In this document: one piece after another, positions 59,139 to 64,000 of the stretch
Position numbering within the stretch: position 1 is the stretch's first letter
How the letters are laid out: each line of letters begins with the position of its first letter
DNA from: Steinernema hermaphroditum
Lineage: Eukaryota; Nematoda; Chromadorea; Rhabditida; Steinernematidae
DNA length: 64,000 nt
Assembly: GCA_030435675.1 (NCBI GenBank)
Contig: CM059621.1
Location: 13,206,001 to 13,270,000, forward strand
Reading direction: 5' to 3'
Program-made: the position numbers and the translations under genes
Notes under the pieces: model-generated
Databases searched by the model: none
What the model saw: only the letters and a program-made list of their open reading frames with translations
Told to the model about the DNA's origin: nothing

Positions 59139-60902
59139 TCAGAGGCTCAGCGATCCGAACAACATGTTCGCGTGGGTGTCCATAGGGGCGATCTGGCGCT
59201 GGACATTCTCCACTTGGGTCTGCAGGGTTGGCATCGCTATCTGATTCTGCTCAGAGGTGCACGTGGATCGAGGCGGCGGTGGAGGAATGCGCTGCCGCTT
59301 GTTTTGGACATCTGAATTTCACGACGATTTTGAATCGTTGTGAGGGGAACTCACTTTCGGGTAGCATTCCCACTTCGAGGCAACGTTTCATGCGACAGTT
59401 ACGGCAAATCTTTCGATATCCAGTTGCTAAAGCGCTCGATGAATGCATGATGCATGACAGACAGGCACATACTGTCGGTGACATGGATGACACAACGACT
59501 GGTACGCTTGCACGTGTACTTCTTCTTGTCGCTGATGGTGCGCCGGAAGAAGGCAGCACAGGCGGCACACGTCTTCGCTCCGAAGTGGAGTCCGTTGGAG
59601 TCGGCCGAGATGCACACTTGACAGCGGTTGCGTCCGATTTGGGGAGCCGAGGCGATCGAAGGAGTGAGCGATGGGGGAATCGATGAGGTTGTGGGGCTGC
59701 GCAGCGAGGAGTAAGGGCTGTATGGGGTTGAGCTGAAAGAACGGAGCACTTAGAAGCGTACTCAACGACGATGTTTTTATGGTACGGTAGTCAGTTGAAC
59801 GGTTGGCTACGTTTTGGGTCTATTTGAATAAAAAAACGATTCTATGAGCGCCAATCTTGCGACCTGTAGAGCTGTGGTGTCACCATTCCAAAGACCGCAT
59901 AAAAAAGAAGCTCCAAGAGATATCGTTTTGACACTCATAGAATCGTTTTTTTATTCAAAATCAATCTTTCAATTTTTGAGGAATTTGATTTAGATACTGC
60001 AATTATGAGTTTGAAGAACTTTTTCAAGTGCCTCGGATCTCACAAAAAGCTCTTAAAACACGTATTACTATTTAGTGCAACGGCAAGGCAATCGCTAAAT
60101 CTACGATAAATTGCTGATAAATTCTTCTTTAAAAAAGTTGACCTTTCCAGAAACGTTTGTGAATGTCTATGGCTAATTCTGACCTTTATCATTAAGATAG
60201 TATCAAAATTCGCTGCTTAGAAAAGCCCTGAAAATCAATTTCTTCCCCTTTTCCACCTATCCTCCCTCGCTTATCCGCGCCTTGTTTTTGCTTCCTTTCC
60301 CCCTCCACCACTCCTCTACCACTCGTTTTTCCAATTAGTTAAAGTACTTTTCCCACTTCGGGAGCTAATTAACCAAATCTCTACCTAAGTGAGTCAACGC
60401 CGTTGGGGCGCTCGTGATTGGCCGGCGGGACTACCGTATCGCGCGAGTGAGCAAAGACGGATGGCCGCATGGCGGTAGCCGCCATCGCGTACGTGTCGAG
60501 GAACGCATCGTACGGCCGCGTGCCGATGTTCGGCACTCCGTGGAACATCGCCGGTGGATTGTTCTGGGCCGCCGGATTCGTCGCCATGTTGCTGTAGAGC
60601 ATACTGTCGCTGGAGACAGGCGGGTGAGGGTCGACGGCCGTTGCCGGCGGCGCGACCCCTGTGGGGTTGCTGAGGCCCATCCCGTGGGAAGCATTGTAGA
60701 GATGGAGCGGGAAGGAGGAGAGGTGCTGGGAGAAGGAGGTGAACGCGTTGGCGTCGAAGTCGAAGTTCGGCGCGGCGGAGACAACGCTGTCGGCGTGGGT
60801 GGTGACGGCGGTGTCAAGGAAGGAACTGGTCACCGACGAGCACACCACGCTCGAGCGATCCATCGGCGGTGGGTAGAAACCGTGGATGCGGCTTTGATCC
60901 AT
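59139..60902 (-). CDS. odr-7-like: ODR-7-like nuclear receptor: C-terminal DNA-binding domain,no ligand-binding domain (340 aa)
   Basis: Four exons in phase: 60385-60902, 59473-59732, 59355-59426, 59139-59311 (1023 nt). Residues 1-205 are a low-complexity N-terminal region rich in Ser, Pro, Thr and Ala. The DNA-binding domain starts at residue 210: [32 protein letters not shown], then EVGMLPENVQNKRQR. The second finger is longer than usual (13 residues between its second and third Cys instead of 9). Only a 50-residue Pro/Gln-rich tail follows, so there is no ligand-binding domain. C. elegans ODR-7, the AWA olfactory-neuron receptor, has this architecture. The ortholog call is inferred from architecture, not alignment. 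The start codon follows TTTTTAG|GTC, a likely trans-splice acceptor. If I am wrong, the exon at 60385-60902 could belong to a separate gene. Confidence 0.8.
59823..59959. mobile_element. Small MITE with 26-bp perfect inverted repeats
   Basis: A 26-bp sequence starting TTTGAATAAAAAAACG (59823-59848) has its exact inverse at 59934-59959. The element is 137 bp and lies in intron 1 of the ODR-7-like gene. TA occurs at 59821-59822, but no clear duplication is visible on the other side. Confidence 0.6.
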
Positions 60903-62421
60903 GACCTAAAAAGCATTGTTGAGTCCAGGGGATCTTAGCGGACTATATTGGTGAGCGTGAAAAAGTGGCTTTGGTGGCTGATGTTTACATTCTGCCTTGT
61001 ACCTTGGCATAATCTAGTTCTCTGAACTCAGGCGAGAGATCACTCTTTCGACATGAAATGTTTTGGAAACCCCATTGGAAATCCTGTAAAAGGTACTCAA
61101 ATTTTTTTCTAGAAAGTCAAGGAAGCACCTCATATCACAGGCAAAGAAGCCTTCTAAAAATTCTTTTAGAGAGGATAAGAACCGGTAAAGTGAACATCGA
61201 GCGCAGCCTATCACACCCGTTTAATCAACGAACCATGGAACCTATCGTCTAAAAATGAGAGAAAACCTTTCTACGTCGCACGTGCAGGCGCGCCATATCA
61301 ACGCCGAAAATAGAGAGTCGAAGATTCTAGAAATCCTTTTTTAAGTAAGTATTATGTGCTGTTTTTCGAGGAGATGCACAGACAAAGATTTATACTTCCT
61401 AACGGTTTTAGACCAAAATCACACAAAGCTGACCGACTTTCCATCGACTCACCTTTCCGGCATCCTCCTCTACAGCCTCTCACCCACAGTGAAAGGTCCA
61501 CAAACAATCTGAATTCTACTTTGCTGAGACAAATCCGAGTAATCGTCTCATTGTCAACTATTCAACGCTCAAATTATTGTAATGTAATGTACAACAATAA
61601 AAACGGCCATACAAAAAGAGAATTCATACCTACAAGGACGCGATTTGTGAGTGCCGCAACGGGGCCCGGACCTCTACAATATCGTATATATCGTCGCCTC
61701 TCGGCAAACGGTAAAAAACAGCGGCGAAGGGTAACAAAACAACTTGAATTGTGGCGAGGTCCACACGCAAGCGCCACCACAAAAATACGTACCGTATCCC
61801 TGCGGCAGGTGGCGGTGTCAATTACGTCCAGCTAATGGCCAACGAGGTTGAGAGGTGCGCCACGCGAATTGGAGTCGATGAAAGAGAAAGGAAAAAGTGC
61901 AAAGGGCAACATTTTGTGCGACCGGAGAATACAAAAAGGCGTTTGGGTCACGAAACGAGGGGAAGTGGGTAGGTGGTCTGCGTGTTGCACTTTTATTTTT
62001 CCAGCCAGCGTACGTTAAAGGTTAGGTTACGACCTGAGAGGCAGTCATCGAGGCGGCCGAGGAGTGGACAAGTTCAGTTCCAGACGTGCTGACGTCGAGA
62101 TGCTGGGATAATCCACTGTAACAGTCGCTGGTTCAGTGGAATATCAAATTCTGAATTGGCAAGTTCTGGAACATTGTCAAAGATCGCATAAATCCTCAAC
62201 GTCGACGCTTGCTGGCGGCGTTCACGACCACACGCGGAACAATTTTTAGGCGTACAAATCTTTTGATGTACAACTCAGTCCAATTTCTGCAAGAATGTTT
62301 CACGGTCGTCAAGAAGAAAAAGACAAATTTAGGGACAAGTGAGTACAATCGGAGAATGGCACGCTCTAGAATGAACGAACACGAAGTGGGGGACTTGGTT
62401 TCCACTCTCACGTTGAAGCTC
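60903..62421. other. Intergenic, no confident gene
   Basis: This is the upstream region of the ODR-7-like gene. Open frames (for example 61356-61835) show no motif and no consistent splice context. I see nothing I can name. Confidence 0.4.
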
Positions 62422-62907
62422 ACAAGGGAAGGACCCGAAGTGTGACACTCCGATTTCGCTGAAAATTTGTTGGCATATAGTGCAGCCCGGGACTAAGAAA
62501 ACGCACACAGTTTGAGCTGCTGAAAACTAGACCAAGGTACCTAAAAGAGGTCTTTAATTGTAAGATACCCTGGTGCGATGTCCCTGAAGCCTCAAAATAT
62601 TTCGTTTTTTGAATGGTTTTCGTGCTACAAGAACATGGTTGTTAATTTACAATGTTAATTTTCGTTCCAAATGCCGAAAACCTTAGAAAATCGGCGAAAA
62701 AAACGAAAAACACTGACAATAATACCGTATATTTTGAGGCTTCAGGGACATCGCACCAGGATACCTTACAATTAAAGACCTCTTTTAGGTACCTTGGTCT
62801 AATTTTCAGCAGCTCAAACTTTGTGCGTTTTCTTAGTCCCGGGCTGCACTATATGCCCACAAATTTTCAGCGAAATCGGAGTGTCACACTTCGGGTCCTT
62901 CCCTTGT
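62422..62907. repeat. Long inverted repeat, 179-bp arms, 128-bp spacer
   Basis: The left arm (62422-62600) and right arm (62729-62907) are inverse copies with only a few differences; the outer ends read ACAAGGGAAGGACCCGAAGT and its inverse. Transcribed from either strand it would form a long hairpin. It has no coding potential and could be a foldback or MITE-type element. Confidence 0.85.
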
Positions 62908-64000
62908 CAGTTCTATTCAGTTACGCAGAGACCAACTTAGGCATATGTACTTGGTAGCATCGTCAAAATTCATTTCTGCTTTTAGTGTATTGCTCACGAA
63001 TCTCTTACAAAATTCGGAAGGGTCCCACCACGGGAAATTCGCACGCCATTTCCTTCCATCTGCGCGTTTAAAATAGAAATTACAGTTTTGCTCACTTTTT
63101 CGCGAGCTGCGCGGTTTTGATAGAATTTCTGATCTGAGCACAGCTTTGTTCAGCATCGTTTAGCGTGCCCGTTGAATTTGCGCCTATCTGAGCGATATCC
63201 GCAGAGAAATAAAGTTCACATCAGCTGTTCTTCAACTTCCGTCAAGTCGGCCAATATCGTCGATGCCTACCCCAGTAAACCTGCCGTAAACTTATAGCTT
63301 AGAATTGTTTCTATACGGAAAAGAGACCTATAGGTACTGTTAATTTGGGTACTGTTAATCTTTGTTTTATCTGTTGACAATTCGTTGGAATAACATCTAG
63401 CATTAATCGTTCCTGGTAGATTTCCACCGCCCTGAACTGCACCATTGCTTAGCTTTACAGGCCGGTCAGGTCCTCCGGTGACTTCACGGATCCTGATTCT
63501 CTTTCTAATGTGTTCTTTCGAGCCTCGAGTATAGCTTCGTCCATTTGTATAATTGTATCTAACATTTATGCAATGCATGACCAATACGATAATCCAAAGC
63601 GGATGAACCTGAGCTCTTTCCCTATCCTACGTAATCTCCTTAAGAAATATAGACTATCCACAGGAAAAAGAGAAAAATTTGATAGAAACTCCCTGCGCTG
63701 CAAACTCGAACCGAAGGAGGTTCTCCGATAATGGGATAACCGCTGTGATGCAGTCAACAATGGCCAAGAGCCCTCATTCAACTCATTCGGTCTCAGAAAG
63801 AGCGAACGACCGATCGGCACCGACTCAAAGAGGACATCTCTTCGCTTACTTTTTCACTTTCTATCAGAAGCCAGATATCGTTATCTCTCCAATCTTGCTA
63901 GAGGCACAATTCAGATGAATAAGCGAATCTATGCTTACCCTAACCAGCCTAAGTAAACACTGAATTGTCTCACCAGTACATCACGCTAAACTCGTCATAT
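62908..64000. other. Intergenic to window end
   Basis: No supportable gene. An R1 tail fragment lies at about 63750-63835. Confidence 0.4.
63750..63835 (+). repeat. R1 tail fragment
   Basis: TCAACAATGGCCAAGAGCCC, TCATTCAACTCATTCGGTCT and AGAAAGAGCGAACGACCGAT match the R1 tail with deletions. Confidence 0.5.

Noticed and set aside
60414..60938. 174-codon plus-strand frame
   Set aside because: Antisense of the Ser/Pro/Ala-rich first exon of the ODR-7-like gene.

Overview
This window is nuclear DNA from a chromadorean nematode. Four observations support this: (i) the gene families present, namely expanded nematode-type nuclear hormone receptors (NHRs) with a CxxCAAFFRR P-box, ground-like (grl) hedgehog-related genes and a patched-related (ptr) gene; (ii) many 39-50 nt introns with GT...TTTCAG or TTTTAG boundaries; (iii) an exact 22-nt copy of the SL1 spliced-leader sequence; (iv) a Tc1-type transposon. 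The moderate GC content and repeat load would fit a diplogastrid such as Pristionchus, but the genus is my inference. Gene models were built by hand from splice signals and reading-frame phase; every main model closes in phase from ATG to stop except NHR C.

Left part (1-12.5 kb): mostly intergenic and repeat-rich. It holds copies of a dispersed element called R1 here (one nearly complete, with an 11-bp target-site duplication), mariner relics, and two coding-looking exons on the minus strand (1661-1771, 8654-8824) that may be alternative first exons of a gene leaving the window on the left. 12.5-21.8 kb: three minus-strand NHR genes (C, then B, then A) packed head-to-tail, with about 95-112 bp between the poly(A) signal of one gene and the ATG of the next, an operon-like layout. 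NHR C carries a frameshift in its second zinc finger. 22-28 kb: local repeat blocks, an SL1 copy and no confident protein gene.

28.5-32.2 kb: a fourth NHR (D). 32-38.6 kb: repeats, with a tandem pair of decayed exons near 37 kb. 38.6-40.3 kb: an apparently intact Tc1-type transposon with 245-bp inverted repeats. 40.5-42.7 kb: a fifth NHR (E). 45.7-56.8 kb: a grl gene, an 883-residue ptr gene on the opposite strand, a tRNA-Thr-like gene and a second grl gene. 59.1-60.9 kb: an NHR (F) whose DNA-binding domain lies near the C-terminus with no ligand-binding domain after it, the architecture of C. elegans ODR-7. The right end holds a 179-bp-arm inverted repeat and another R1 fragment.

Two themes stand out. 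One is transcription control by a local cluster of fast-evolving NHRs. The other is a hedgehog-related module: candidate secreted ground-like proteins flank a candidate patched-related membrane protein, as would suit cuticle or epithelial biology. Most remaining DNA is transposon and repeat debris.
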